A DNA stretch of 42,711 bases from Planococcus koreensis (GCF_004761975.1 NZ_RQII01000027.1:1-42711), one strand, 5' to 3'. Counted from the stretch's first letter, positions 25,925 to 33,235 are shown. Notes: generated from the sequence alone by a model not told the origin. Translations and numbers: made by a program.

Positions 25925-26875
25925 TTGCCATATCAATTACGAAAAAACTTTAAGTTGTTTTCATTAAATTCAAATCCCGAATTAACCAAGGAAATCGCGG
26001 ATTTGCTGGGCTGTGAGCTTGGGAAAAGCTCCATCACGCGTTTCAGTGACGGGGAAGTCCAGATCCACTTGGAGGAAAGTGTGCGGGGGGCGGAAGTTTA
26101 CCTCGTGCAATCGACATCCCAGCCAAGCAACGAGCATGTCATGGAATTATTGATCATGATCGATGCGCTGAAGCGGGCATCCGCAGAAACGATCAATGTC
26201 GTCATTCCGTATTACGGTTATGCGCGCCAGGACCGCAAAGCGAGTTCACGCGAGCCGATCACGGCCAAACTGGTGGCCAATATGCTGGAAACCGCAGGAG
26301 CCACTCGCATCATCACGATGGACCTCCATGCGCCGCAGCTCCAGGGCTTTTTCGATATGCCGGTGGACCAGCTGCTGGGTGAAACGATTTTAGCGGCGCA
26401 TTTCCAGGAAAAAGGATTGGAAGATGCCATCGTTGTCGCGCCGGATAACGGCGGTCTGGGCAGAGCCCGTAAGCTGGCAAACGATTTGGATGTGCCGATC
26501 GGCTTTATCGACAAGCGCCGGATGAATCCTGGCGAGCCTGAAACGATCAACATCGTCGGCGATATCCAAGGCAAAAATGCCATCATCATCGTCGACATCA
26601 TCGATACGGCAACGACTGTCGCATTGGCGGCGAATGTGCTTGTCGAAAGAGGCGCAAAAGCCGTTTATGCGTGCTGCACACATGCGGTTCTTTCCGGCAA
26701 TTCCGTTCAGCTGATCGAAGATTCGGCCATCACGGAACTGGTTGTCACGAACACCATCCGCATCCCTGAGGAAAAACGCATTCCGAAAATCACGATCCTG
26801 TCCGTCGCGCCTTTATTGGCGGAAGCGATCGAACACGTCCATAACGAAAAGCCGGTAACTCCGCTGTTTGAATAA
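25925..26875 (+). CDS. Ribose-phosphate pyrophosphokinase paralogue with altered PRPP loop
   Basis: The 316-residue protein is clearly of the PRPP synthetase family (EC 2.7.6.1: ribose 5-phosphate plus ATP gives PRPP). Conserved parts include [42 protein letters not shown] (His135) and [12 protein letters not shown]. Against B. subtilis Prs as I recall it, several usually invariant positions differ: the PRPP loop reads VDIIDTATT (223-231) instead of DDIIDTAGT, PDHGG reads PDNGG, and KARSREP reads KASSREP. It may be a second, regulatory or weakened copy. TTG 25925 is chosen because it gives the family N terminus; the in-frame extension to 25607 has no ribosome site and no family sequence. Confidence 0.85.
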   Translation: MPYQLRKNFKLFSLNSNPELTKEIADLLGCELGKSSITRFSDGEVQIHLEESVRGAEVYLVQSTSQPSNEHVMELLIMIDALKRASAETINVVIPYYGYARQDRKASSREPITAKLVANMLETAGATRIITMDLHAPQLQGFFDMPVDQLLGETILAAHFQEKGLEDAIVVAPDNGGLGRARKLANDLDVPIGFIDKRRMNPGEPETINIVGDIQGKNAIIIVDIIDTATTVALAANVLVERGAKAVYACCTHAVLSGNSVQLIEDSAITELVVTNTIRIPEEKRIPKITILSVAPLLAEAIEHVHNEKPVTPLFE

Positions 26876-26930
26876 ATCCAGTGGGCTGCCGCTTGAAACG
26901 TCCTTTAAAATGATACCGCAAGCAAAAGAG

Positions 26931-26961
26931 ATGAGCCCACAACAGTGCGGGCTCATTTTTC
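26931..26961 (+). terminator. Terminator after the Prs paralogue
   Basis: ATGAGCCC pairs with GGGCTCAT around a loop of about 10 nt, followed by T-rich sequence. Confidence 0.8.
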
Positions 26962-27022
26962 TTTGGCTTTTTTTCGCATCGCTGCATGATTGGTGAGGCA
27001 GTAAAGAGCGTTCGAAAACAAT

Positions 27023-27058
27023 ATATTTATCAGAATAATCAGATAAATATGATATAAT
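27023..27058 (+). promoter_or_regulatory. -10 element with upstream palindrome before the lipoprotein gene
   Basis: Perfect 9-bp arms ATATTTATC (27023-27031) and GATAAATAT (27042-27050) flank 10 bp, and TATAAT (27053-27058) follows at once. The arms would cover the -35 region, so this looks like an operator for an unknown repressor or activator. Confidence 0.45.
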
Positions 27059-27212
27059 GTGAATAAACCGGGTTTTTCTACATAGAAGATATCTCTCTGG
27101 GGCAACAGGCAGGAGCGTACGATTTTTTATTGAAAATAAAGGCGGTATGCAACGGAGGTGAGAAACGTTCCGATGAATGGAGGGAGGGCAAGTTTAGAAA
27201 GGGGAAGTTACC

Positions 27213-28070
27213 GTGAAGAAATTGAACGGCAAAATCTTTTCTGCTGTATTGCTGGTGTTGGTGCTGGGGGCATGCGGGCCGGAACAGGAAAGCTCCACTG
27301 CCGAACCTGCCGACGAACAGGCGGCTGAAGAAAGCAAGGAGCTTAACACGATCGAATTGCCAAAAGCGCGGACTGCCGAATCTGGAGAAGCAATAAGCTA
27401 CGGATTTACGGCAGATAAAAGCAGCGGGGCAATGACTAGTTTTCTCGAACTGGCACTCAATGATATCCATAACTTTTGGGCAGAGCTGATGGTTCAGGAA
27501 GGGCACGATATGCCGTTTGTCGATTACATTCTGACTTACGACGGCGAGACAGAGGCCACCAATTGCACCGCTGCGGGCTCTACAGGTCCAGATGATGCCT
27601 TCTATTGTGCTGAGGAGGATTTAATCGTTTTTGCAAATGAACTCGCCATGGACCTATGGGAAAGTGAAGCGGCACCGAACGGGGATCCGGAAGCTGGTGC
27701 CGACGCCGCGAATTTTGCGGTAGTGGTTGCGCTGTCCCACCTATATTCACATTCGCTTCAAGGTGAATGGGGATGGCTGCCTGCCGAGGCGGATCAGGAA
27801 AGGCTCGCAGCCGTAAAAGGAACGGAACTGAATGCGGAATGCCTGACAGGCGTGTGGGCGCAATCTGCTTATGGCAGTGACATGCTGGAAGCGGGTGGTG
27901 TGGAAAGCACGATGGAGACCTTATCCGGCGTGGGGCAACACGATTTGGCCGAAGACAAGAATCATGGCACCCCTGCGGAGCGGGCGGACGCATTCATGAC
28001 TGGATTCGAAAGCGCAATGGCCACTAGCTGTGATGCGTATCTTGGCAGCGGCGATGCGTCCGGACAGTAG
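27213..28070 (+). CDS. Lipoprotein related to YpfJ-type zinc peptidases, catalytic Glu replaced
   Basis: The 285-residue protein has a lipoprotein signal (LVLGAC, lipidated Cys21) and an acidic linker. The domain that follows resembles the neutral zinc metallopeptidases of the YpfJ type: an FW helix near residue 88, an FYC segment near 130, and TELNAECLTGVWA near 204 corresponding to the ELQADC segment carrying the third ligand (E205). The expected HEXXH reads HLYSH (176-180): both His remain but Glu is Leu. It may bind metal without cleaving peptides. GTG 27213 is used with GGGG upstream. It is a single gene behind a palindromic promoter and before a terminator, anchored outside the membrane. 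Confidence 0.65.
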   Translation: MKKLNGKIFSAVLLVLVLGACGPEQESSTAEPADEQAAEESKELNTIELPKARTAESGEAISYGFTADKSSGAMTSFLELALNDIHNFWAELMVQEGHDMPFVDYILTYDGETEATNCTAAGSTGPDDAFYCAEEDLIVFANELAMDLWESEAAPNGDPEAGADAANFAVVVALSHLYSHSLQGEWGWLPAEADQERLAAVKGTELNAECLTGVWAQSAYGSDMLEAGGVESTMETLSGVGQHDLAEDKNHGTPAERADAFMTGFESAMATSCDAYLGSGDASGQ

Positions 28071-28091
28071 AGCAAAACGATTCGAAGATGC

Positions 28092-28126
28092 AAATGCCGG
28101 TTCACGATGAATCGGCATTTTTTTTA
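28092..28126 (+). terminator. Terminator after the lipoprotein gene
   Basis: AAATGCCGGTTC pairs with GAATCGGCATTT (one G-T pair) around ACGAT and is followed by T. It is almost a copy of the terminator at 16749-16781. Confidence 0.88.
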
Positions 28127-28157
28127 TTGAAATAATCGTAAATTCTAATCTAAACAC

Positions 28158-28209
28158 TTGCAACCTATATACCCCCTGTGGTATATTATAAATACCCGAA
28201 GGGGTATTT
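28158..28209 (+). promoter_or_regulatory. Promoter with two CstR/CsoR-type operators
   Basis: -35 TTGCAA (28158-28163) and -10 TATATT (28182-28187) are 18 bp apart. One C-tract/G-tract palindrome, ATACCCCCTGTGGTAT (28169-28184), fills the spacer. A second, AAATACCC-GAAG-GGGTATTT (28190-28209), lies just after the -10. Such sites are typical of the CsoR family, and the operon encodes a CstR, so auto-repression released by persulfides is expected. Confidence 0.7.
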
Positions 28210-28274
28210 AATTTTGAGGAGGAAGCGAATATGTCAAACCAAGTTACCGTATACTCAACGAATACATGCCCTTA

Positions 28275-28476
28275 TTGCACGATGGTCAACAACTCATGAT
28301 AGAAGTTAAGAGTTTGTCTCTCGCTACTTGGTGACGAGTTCTTGCGTTTTACGCAAAATTTTTAGACTTATTCCAAGCCAGTAGTGCAAGCGCACCGCTC
28401 GTGCTCCTACCTTAATATGCTGGAATATCGGGGACGGTTGACTTCGCCCCTACCGCAAAAGCTATACTTTTGCGGT
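28275..28476 (-). ncRNA. Predicted omega (guide) RNA of the tnpB element
   Basis: In IS200/IS605 elements the TnpB guide RNA spans the tnpB 3' end and the right end of the element, with the guide read from flanking DNA. Here a hairpin (ACCGCAAAAG with complement, 28452-28476) overlaps the tnpB stop, and a second hairpin (TTGCGT/ACGCAA, 28342-28356) lies closer to the end. The guide would be about 28275-28294, complementary-strand glutaredoxin sequence. Boundaries are inferred. Confidence 0.5.
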
Positions 28477-29709
28477 AACTGTATCAAGAAATTCAATCCC
28501 TTTGCGATACAGATTCATTGCTCCGATGCGGTCATCGTTTGATCTATACTGGCAATTTTGACAACAAAAAGTATGATTTTTCTTGTTTAGATTTGCTTTC
28601 TTGATATGTCCGCATTTCGGGCATGTTTGAGACGTGTATTTCGGATCCACTGAGACTACCTTTTGTCCATTCAATAATGCCTTGTATTCAAGCATTTTAC
28701 GGAATTGATAAAATGCCCATGAAACAGAAACATACCGATTTCTGACATGCACTCTTTCGGTCGATTGACGGACTCTACTTAAGTCTTCTATAACAAAAAG
28801 CGTGCCTTTAGGATGTTGTTCAACGAGTGCCTTGGTGACTTGATGATTAATATCCGTCACATAACGGTTTTCTCTTGAACCAATTTGTTTTAGCCTTTTT
28901 CGTGCAGAGGGGGTGTGACGCAATTGAAGTTGCTTGCGCAGCACTTTGTATTGACCGCGCTTATGCTTCATCTTGCGTCCGGTATGAAAGGTAGTTTTGC
29001 CTTTGCTATCGTAGGACGTAGCAAGGAAATTGATGCCTAAGTCGATGCCGACAACGTGGTGGATTTCCGATAACGCAAGGTCCGGGATTTCCTTTGTCAT
29101 CGGGATGTGGAGAAACCATTTCTTTTGTCGGAAGACAAGCTTAGCGGTACCGAATTTCCAATCATCCTGAAAAAAATGTCCCATCCCTTTCTTCTCGAAT
29201 CGAAGTTTTATACGTCCATCAAGAGTATTGACTGAGAAGAGATTTTTATTTAGCGAGTAATCCCGATTCCATACCAAGTCATATTGCGGTCGCTTGAAGC
29301 GAATCAATGACCAATTATGTCCGTTTGACTTGGCAGCCTTGTAGCGAGAAATGACGGTTTTCATCACAGACTGAGCCATTTGTGATTTCAAACTGAAGAG
29401 ATTTCTCAAATCTTTGTAGTATAAATTGTTTACCGTTACTTGGTTTAACTCTTTTGAAATAAAGACTTTTTCGGATAAGAAGTTACAGGCTCTTTGGTAT
29501 GCTTTGGCGGTCATCATTAAATACTCAGCTTCATTTTCGTTAGTATAGATTAGGATTTTAGCTGCTATCGTTGGCATTATTATTCACCTCCTTTAATTAA
29601 CTACATTATAATATGAGGTTAGTAAAAAACATAACAGAAGGAAAGGATAATCTGACTTTTCTAATTATTAAATTTATTACTGTCAGACTGTTCGAAATCA
29701 ATGAAAACT
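28295..29709 (-). mobile_element. IS200/IS605-family element carrying tnpB only (IS1341-type)
   Basis: About 1.4 kb, with no tnpA seen. Limits are set by restoring the interrupted gene: AACT occurs at both junctions (28291-28294 and 29706-29709), so each end is uncertain by up to 4 bp. No target duplication longer than this is seen, as expected for this family. A subterminal inverted repeat TCTGAC/GTCAGA (29651-29687) lies near the tnpB-upstream end and hairpins lie near the other end. Without tnpA, movement would need a transposase supplied in trans. It is inserted antisense to the host operon. Confidence 0.75.
28462..29577 (-). CDS. tnpB: TnpB, RNA-guided endonuclease of the IS element
   Basis: The 371-residue protein has the OrfB/TnpB layout: an N-terminal helical/wedge region, a RuvC-like nuclease split into three parts and a zinc ribbon. 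The RuvC acids appear intact: Asp179 in GIDLG, Glu264 in VIEDL and Asp349 in NDDRIGAMN. Zinc ligands are CPKC (319-322) and CQNC (339-342). It should cut DNA matching the guide next to its TAM. AAAGGAGGTG lies just before ATG 29577. A possible promoter on the minus strand is TTATGT-18-TATAAT near 29605-29634. The protein looks complete and possibly active. Confidence 0.92.
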   Translation of the reverse strand: MPTIAAKILIYTNENEAEYLMMTAKAYQRACNFLSEKVFISKELNQVTVNNLYYKDLRNLFSLKSQMAQSVMKTVISRYKAAKSNGHNWSLIRFKRPQYDLVWNRDYSLNKNLFSVNTLDGRIKLRFEKKGMGHFFQDDWKFGTAKLVFRQKKWFLHIPMTKEIPDLALSEIHHVVGIDLGINFLATSYDSKGKTTFHTGRKMKHKRGQYKVLRKQLQLRHTPSARKRLKQIGSRENRYVTDINHQVTKALVEQHPKGTLFVIEDLSRVRQSTERVHVRNRYVSVSWAFYQFRKMLEYKALLNGQKVVSVDPKYTSQTCPKCGHIKKANLNKKNHTFCCQNCQYRSNDDRIGAMNLYRKGIEFLDTVTAKV

Positions 29710-29813
29710 TCCAGGAACAGATTCAAGTTAAGTATGCTGAAGTCAATGTACAGAACGTTTCGGCAGTAGCTAATCGCGTCGCTGAATTATTGAACAAATA
29801 AGGGGTGGGGAGC

Positions 29814-30074
29814 ATGCGGTATTCAAAATCGGTGAAGAATCGGATCGCCCGTGTGGATGGCCAACTGGCCGGTGTTGTCCGCATGCTCGAAGAACAGCGC
29901 GGCTGTGCGGATGTTGTTGCACAGCTCAGTGCTGTTACCCATGCGCTTGACCGCACACTTGGCGCCATCGTCAGTGAGAATCTGGAGCGTTGCCTGGAAG
30001 AAAGCGGCGCGCCGGAAGACGACATGGAGTTGAAAGTGAAGAAAATGATTGAGTTATTGATGAAAACAAACTAA
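29814..30074 (+). CDS. cstR: CstR, persulfide-sensing transcriptional repressor
   Basis: The 86-residue all-helical protein belongs to the CsoR/RcnR/CstR family. Cys31 (RGCADVV) and Cys60 (SENLERC) match the two reactive cysteines of S. aureus CstR in position, and the His of copper-sensing CsoR is replaced (Asn in SENL). It therefore should sense persulfide/polysulfide by cross-linking rather than copper. ATG 29814 gives the family N terminus, with AAGGGG 8 nt upstream; the in-frame GTG at 29805 is less likely. It sits between the broken glutaredoxin gene and two rhodaneses, with matching operators at the operon promoter. Confidence 0.88.
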   Translation: MRYSKSVKNRIARVDGQLAGVVRMLEEQRGCADVVAQLSAVTHALDRTLGAIVSENLERCLEESGAPEDDMELKVKKMIELLMKTN

Positions 30075-30099
30075 CACAAACCATTAGGAGGAATATTAC

Positions 30100-30396
30100 A
30101 TGAAATCGATTACGACTGAAGAATTGAAAGCATTAATGGCAGAAGGCAAACAAGTGAACATCATCGACGTGCGCGAAGCGTCGGAAGTGGCTGGCGGGAA
30201 AATCCCAGGTGCTGTGAACATGCCTTTGGGCTTATTGGAATTCAAGATGAACGAATTGGACAAATCGAAAGAATACTACGTGAACTGCCTATCCGGCGGG
30301 CGCAGCAGCTCCGCTTGCCAGTTCCTGGACAACCAGGGCTATAAGGTGACAAACGTTGAAGGCGGCATGATGGCATGGGACGGCGAAATCGAGTAA
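30100..30396 (+). CDS. Single-domain rhodanese
   Basis: The 98-residue cytoplasmic rhodanese has IIDVREASEV near residue 21 and the active-site loop CLSGGRS with Cys63, which carries persulfide during sulfur transfer. AGGAGG lies 8 nt before ATG 30100. It is 25 bp after cstR and overlaps the next gene's start, fitting a CstR-controlled sulfur-detoxification set like the cst genes of staphylococci. Confidence 0.9.
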   Translation: MKSITTEELKALMAEGKQVNIIDVREASEVAGGKIPGAVNMPLGLLEFKMNELDKSKEYYVNCLSGGRSSSACQFLDNQGYKVTNVEGGMMAWDGEIE

Positions 30397-30764
30397 TGAA
30401 CAAGCGATTGATGCTGCTGCTGGCAGTTGTGGGCGTATTGCTGCTGTCGGCATGCGGCCAAGGCGCGGGCTACGAAACGATTCAAATCGACGAAGTGGCA
30501 ACGAAGCAGGAAGCGGGATACACTGTCTTGGACGTTCGCGAAGCGTATGAATACGAACAAGCGCACATTCCAGGAGCGGAGAACAAACCGCTCAGCTTGC
30601 TGCAAAGCGGCGATTTTGAAGGCCTGCAGGAAGATACGAAATATGTTGTGATCTGCCAGTCGGGCAACCGTTCGAAACAAGCCAGCGACTTGCTGCTTGA
30701 AGAAGGCTATGACTTCGTCAACGTGGCGCAGGGCATGTCTTCATGGGAAGGCGCAGTAGAATAA
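30396..30764 (+). CDS. Rhodanese-domain lipoprotein
   Basis: The 122-residue protein has a lipoprotein signal with lipobox LLLSAC (Cys20) followed by a rhodanese domain: VLDVREAYEYEQAHIPGA near residue 44 and active loop CQSGNRS with Cys87. It would handle sulfane sulfur on the outer face of the membrane, complementing the cytoplasmic rhodanese encoded just before it. The start overlaps the previous stop (TAATG at 30394-30398), so translation is coupled. A strong terminator follows. Confidence 0.9.
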   Translation: MNKRLMLLLAVVGVLLLSACGQGAGYETIQIDEVATKQEAGYTVLDVREAYEYEQAHIPGAENKPLSLLQSGDFEGLQEDTKYVVICQSGNRSKQASDLLLEEGYDFVNVAQGMSSWEGAVE

Positions 30765-30794
30765 AAGAATAGCTTGAATGTTGAAATGATAGGG

Positions 30795-30834
30795 ATGCCT
30801 TTTCCGCTTTATGCGGAAAAGGCATTTTTATTTG
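30795..30834 (+). terminator. Terminator of the cstR-rhodanese operon
   Basis: ATGCCTTTTCCGC and GCGGAAAAGGCAT form a perfect 13-bp stem around TTTAT, followed by T-rich sequence. Confidence 0.9.
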
Positions 30835-30928
30835 TGTGAAAAGTAGCTGTTCCCGCTGATTTCCTCTATATAGAAAGTGGCTGCGTGTATATGAGCAGGC
30901 GGTACAAGAGTATAGAGGGGGACGCGCA

Positions 30929-31378
30929 ATGGCACAGGAATTTGTCATCCGGAAAGTGGCGCATGACATTTACGGGGAAGTGTATCAGTTTTTGGCGGTC
31001 GATCTGGAGGCCGGCACGCAGGAGGCGGTGGACCCGTATGAATCGGGCTTGCTGCAGCGGCCGGCGCCGTTGGAAGCAGCGCCGGAACTGCTGTACATCA
31101 CGTCAAAACGCGGAGCGGAAGCGGAAGGGTATTACAAAGGCGAGCGTTTTGTCGTCAAGCTGGGGTCTAAATTCGCGCCATCAACTTCGCCGAAATGCCC
31201 GAAGAAATACGTGCGCCTGCGGGAAGAGCTGCTGCTCAGCAAATTGATCATTCCGCTGCATGGCAAGCTGCTGGTTATGGAAGATATCGAATTCGACAGT
31301 CCTATGTCGGCGATGGGAGCGGCGATCGGCGGCTGGGTAAGAGGCGCGCATGCCTGGAAAAAGCTCGGAAAAAAGTAG
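30929..31378 (+). CDS. DUF4357-like domain protein
   Basis: The 149-residue protein ends in a region resembling DUF4357: a GYYKGERFVVKLGSKF strand, then FDSPMSAMGAAIGGWVRGAHAWKKL, like the SPSxAAxxVxGxxxNGWxxWK pattern seen at the C terminus of some GIY-YIG nucleases and restriction-linked proteins. The N-terminal ~60 residues are not recognised. No nuclease motif is visible. GAGGGGG lies 7 nt before ATG 30929. It stands alone; function unknown. Confidence 0.65.
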   Translation: MAQEFVIRKVAHDIYGEVYQFLAVDLEAGTQEAVDPYESGLLQRPAPLEAAPELLYITSKRGAEAEGYYKGERFVVKLGSKFAPSTSPKCPKKYVRLREELLLSKLIIPLHGKLLVMEDIEFDSPMSAMGAAIGGWVRGAHAWKKLGKK

Positions 31379-31448
31379 AGAGGAAGAAGAAAGAAGCGGT
31401 TTTCAGCCGGCAACTGTGGAAAAGACAGAAAAGGGTTTTGGGAAAGAG

Positions 31449-31525
31449 TTACCCACCTGTGGATAAGGTGGCGAAGTCTACCATAACGCGAAAGTTATCC
31501 TCGGTTTCGGTTGAATCTATCCACA
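31449..31525. promoter_or_regulatory. Second cluster of DnaA-box-like sites
   Basis: A perfect TGTGGATAA (31458-31466) abuts a two-mismatch box TTACCCACC (31449-31457). TTATCCTCG (31495-31503, two mismatches) and CTATCCACA (31517-31525, one mismatch) follow. All lie in the gap after the DUF4357 gene. Confidence 0.45.
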
Positions 31526-31550
31526 TACACAAGAACCCATCCGACAAGTG

Positions 31551-31600
31551 AACTGCAGCTCCATTGCCAGAATCACTGGCGATGGAGCTGCAGTTTTTCT
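31551..31600. terminator. Bidirectional terminator before the TetR gene
   Basis: AACTGCAGCTCCAT pairs with ATGGAGCTGCAGTT, continued inward by TGCCAG/CTGGC, giving about 20 bp of stem. T follows on the + strand. It can serve both the DUF4357 side and the converging TetR gene. Confidence 0.85.
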
Positions 31601-31623
31601 ATGGCGAAAACATGCCATTGCTG

Positions 31624-32208
31624 TTATTCCTCTACAATAACCGCGCCCGTATACATCCTGCCGTGCAGCTCAGCCAGTTTTTCTGCCATGGTGAAAGGGG
31701 GTTCCTTAAAATCCTCCTTCACCCAATGGATGAAAAAGCCGAGGCTGCCGTAAACCATGAAGTAATTGAGGGCCGGGATTTCCACGGCGCTCGCTTCTTC
31801 CAGCCGCAATTCGTTTGCGGAGATTTCAACTAAGCTTTCGCAAAACTGGTTTTGTGACCCCGGCAGCACTTCTCCTTGGATGATGAGGGCAGAGAGAAAC
31901 TGATTCTCATATAGGAACTCGAAGATTGGGAGATGGCGCTCGATGTCGGTGGAGGAAAAGCGCTCCCGGTTTTTAAAGCTTTTACGGAAATAAGCCTGCA
32001 GCTCCTGCAGGTAATCGCCGATAATGGCATGCAGCAGCGCATTTAAATCGGTGAAATGCGCGTAGAATGTAACGCGGTTACACCCGGCTCGCTGAGTGAC
32101 TTCGGTAATCGACAAGTTGGAGAACTCTTTTTCATTAAGCAGCGCAAGCAATGCTTCCTTCAGTTTTTTCTGTGTGCGTATAATACGCCGGTCTTCGCTC
32201 GTTGTCAT
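31624..32208 (-). CDS. TetR/AcrR family transcriptional regulator
   Basis: The 194-residue protein has an N-terminal TetR helix-turn-helix: LKEALLALLNEKEFSNLSITEVTQRAGCNRVTFYAHF (about residues 16-52, with the recognition helix near 40-50), then a helical ligand/dimer domain. The longer frame to 32283 is discarded because AGGAGG lies 7 nt before ATG 32208. It is divergent from the SDR gene, and a 12-bp palindrome covers that gene's -10, so it probably represses the dehydrogenase in response to an unknown compound. Confidence 0.88.
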   Translation of the reverse strand: MTTSEDRRIIRTQKKLKEALLALLNEKEFSNLSITEVTQRAGCNRVTFYAHFTDLNALLHAIIGDYLQELQAYFRKSFKNRERFSSTDIERHLPIFEFLYENQFLSALIIQGEVLPGSQNQFCESLVEISANELRLEEASAVEIPALNYFMVYGSLGFFIHWVKEDFKEPPFTMAEKLAELHGRMYTGAVIVEE

Positions 32209-32275
32209 GTGAGAGCCTCCTGTAGATTCTAAAAAGAACGGATCCATGAACTTATTATGACATCTCTTTATTTCA

Positions 32276-32309
32276 TTGGACAAGTCGTTGATTAATCTGT
32301 AAATTTACA
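32276..32309 (+). promoter_or_regulatory. SDR promoter with overlapping palindromic operator
   Basis: -35 TTGGAC (32276-32281) and -10 TAAATT (32300-32305) are 18 bp apart. The perfect palindrome TGTAAATTTACA (32298-32309) covers the -10 and is the best candidate site for the divergent TetR-type regulator. Confidence 0.55.
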
Positions 32310-32348
32310 AGTGTAGTGTATTTATTTGAATTTGAGGAGGAATTGCAC

Positions 32349-33083
32349 ATGGCCCGTTTACAAGGAAAAGTCGCTATCATAACTGGAGCGGCACAAGGCA
32401 TGGGAGCCGCACATGCCAAAAGGTTTGTTGAAGAAGGTGCAAAGGTCGTATTAACTGATTTGAATGAAGAAAAAGGGAATGCGCTTGCTGCAGAGCTTGG
32501 AGAAAGTGCGTTGTTTATCAAACATAACGTTACAAGCGCTGCTGACTGGGAAAAAGTCGTGTCTCAAGCGGAAGAAGCGTTTGGACAGGTGGATATACTC
32601 GTGAACAACGCTGGCATCACGATGGCCAAATCGATTCTGCAGATGACGGAAGAGGAATACCGCCGCATCGTCGACATCAACCAGGTGTCTGTTTTCTTGG
32701 GCATGAAATCGGTTATCCCGTCGATGCAAAAAGCAGGCGGCGGCTCGATTGTCAACATCTCGTCGATGAACGGCCTAGTAGCAGGCGCCATCGGCTACAC
32801 CGATACGAAATTCGCCGTGCGCGGCATGACGAAAGCGGCTGCAATGGAATGTGCAAACTACGGCATTCGCGTGAACTCTGTGCACCCAGGCGTCATTGCG
32901 ACCCCGATGGTCATGCAAGAAGACACGAAAGCTGCGGTAGAGGCGTTTGCGAAACATATTCCATTGAAACGCGTCGCTGAATCGAAAGAAGTGTCCAACA
33001 TGGTGTTATTTTTGGCGTCGGATGAAGCCAGCTATTCGACCGGCTCGGAATTTGTTGTAGACGGCGGCATGACGGCACAGTAA
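32349..33083 (+). CDS. Short-chain dehydrogenase/reductase (SDR)
   Basis: The 244-residue classical SDR has a GAAQGMG nucleotide-binding motif (residues 13-19), NNAG at 86-89, catalytic Ser138, Tyr150 and Lys154 (YTDTK), and the typical HPGVIATPM and GSEFVVDGGM C-terminal motifs. Asp37 after the second strand favours NAD(H) over NADP(H). It resembles 3-oxoacyl reductases and hydroxysteroid/alcohol dehydrogenases; the substrate is unknown. GAGGAGG lies 8 nt before ATG 32349. It is probably controlled by the divergent TetR-type regulator. Confidence 0.92.
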   Translation: MARLQGKVAIITGAAQGMGAAHAKRFVEEGAKVVLTDLNEEKGNALAAELGESALFIKHNVTSAADWEKVVSQAEEAFGQVDILVNNAGITMAKSILQMTEEEYRRIVDINQVSVFLGMKSVIPSMQKAGGGSIVNISSMNGLVAGAIGYTDTKFAVRGMTKAAAMECANYGIRVNSVHPGVIATPMVMQEDTKAAVEAFAKHIPLKRVAESKEVSNMVLFLASDEASYSTGSEFVVDGGMTAQ

Positions 33084-33125
33084 TATTTAAGGCAAAAGAG
33101 CATGCGATAGAGGAATTTCAAAAGA

Positions 33126-33166
33126 CAAACCCGCCGATTTTTCACTCGGCGGGTTTGTTTTGGTTT
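33126..33166. terminator. Terminator after the SDR gene
   Basis: CAAACCCGCCGA pairs with TCGGCGGGTTTG in a perfect 12-bp stem followed by a T-rich run. It lies between converging genes. Confidence 0.9.
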
Positions 33167-33235
33167 TTATAAAAATGAATCGTGCCGAAAAGAATGGAAG
33201 AAATGGCCGGTTCGCAATTTGGCTGGAAAGAGGTT

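Larger units (their letters stand above)
28231..29801 (+). pseudogene. Glutaredoxin-like gene interrupted by the tnpB element
   Basis: ATG 28231 follows GAGGAGG and begins a thiol-disulfide protein with TNTCPYCTM, a glutaredoxin CPYC redox site (N-terminal piece 28231-28294). The frame then meets the insertion. Coding resumes at 29710 with QEQIQVKYAEVNVQ and ends at the TAA at 29799-29801. Joining 28294 to 29710 gives an in-frame 51-residue protein with exactly the normal spacing between CPYC and EVNVQ. Even then it lacks the usual second half (the cis-Pro VPQ region and GFDP end), so a further internal deletion may predate or accompany the insertion. It was the first gene of the sulfur-stress operon, upstream of cstR. 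Confidence 0.7.
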
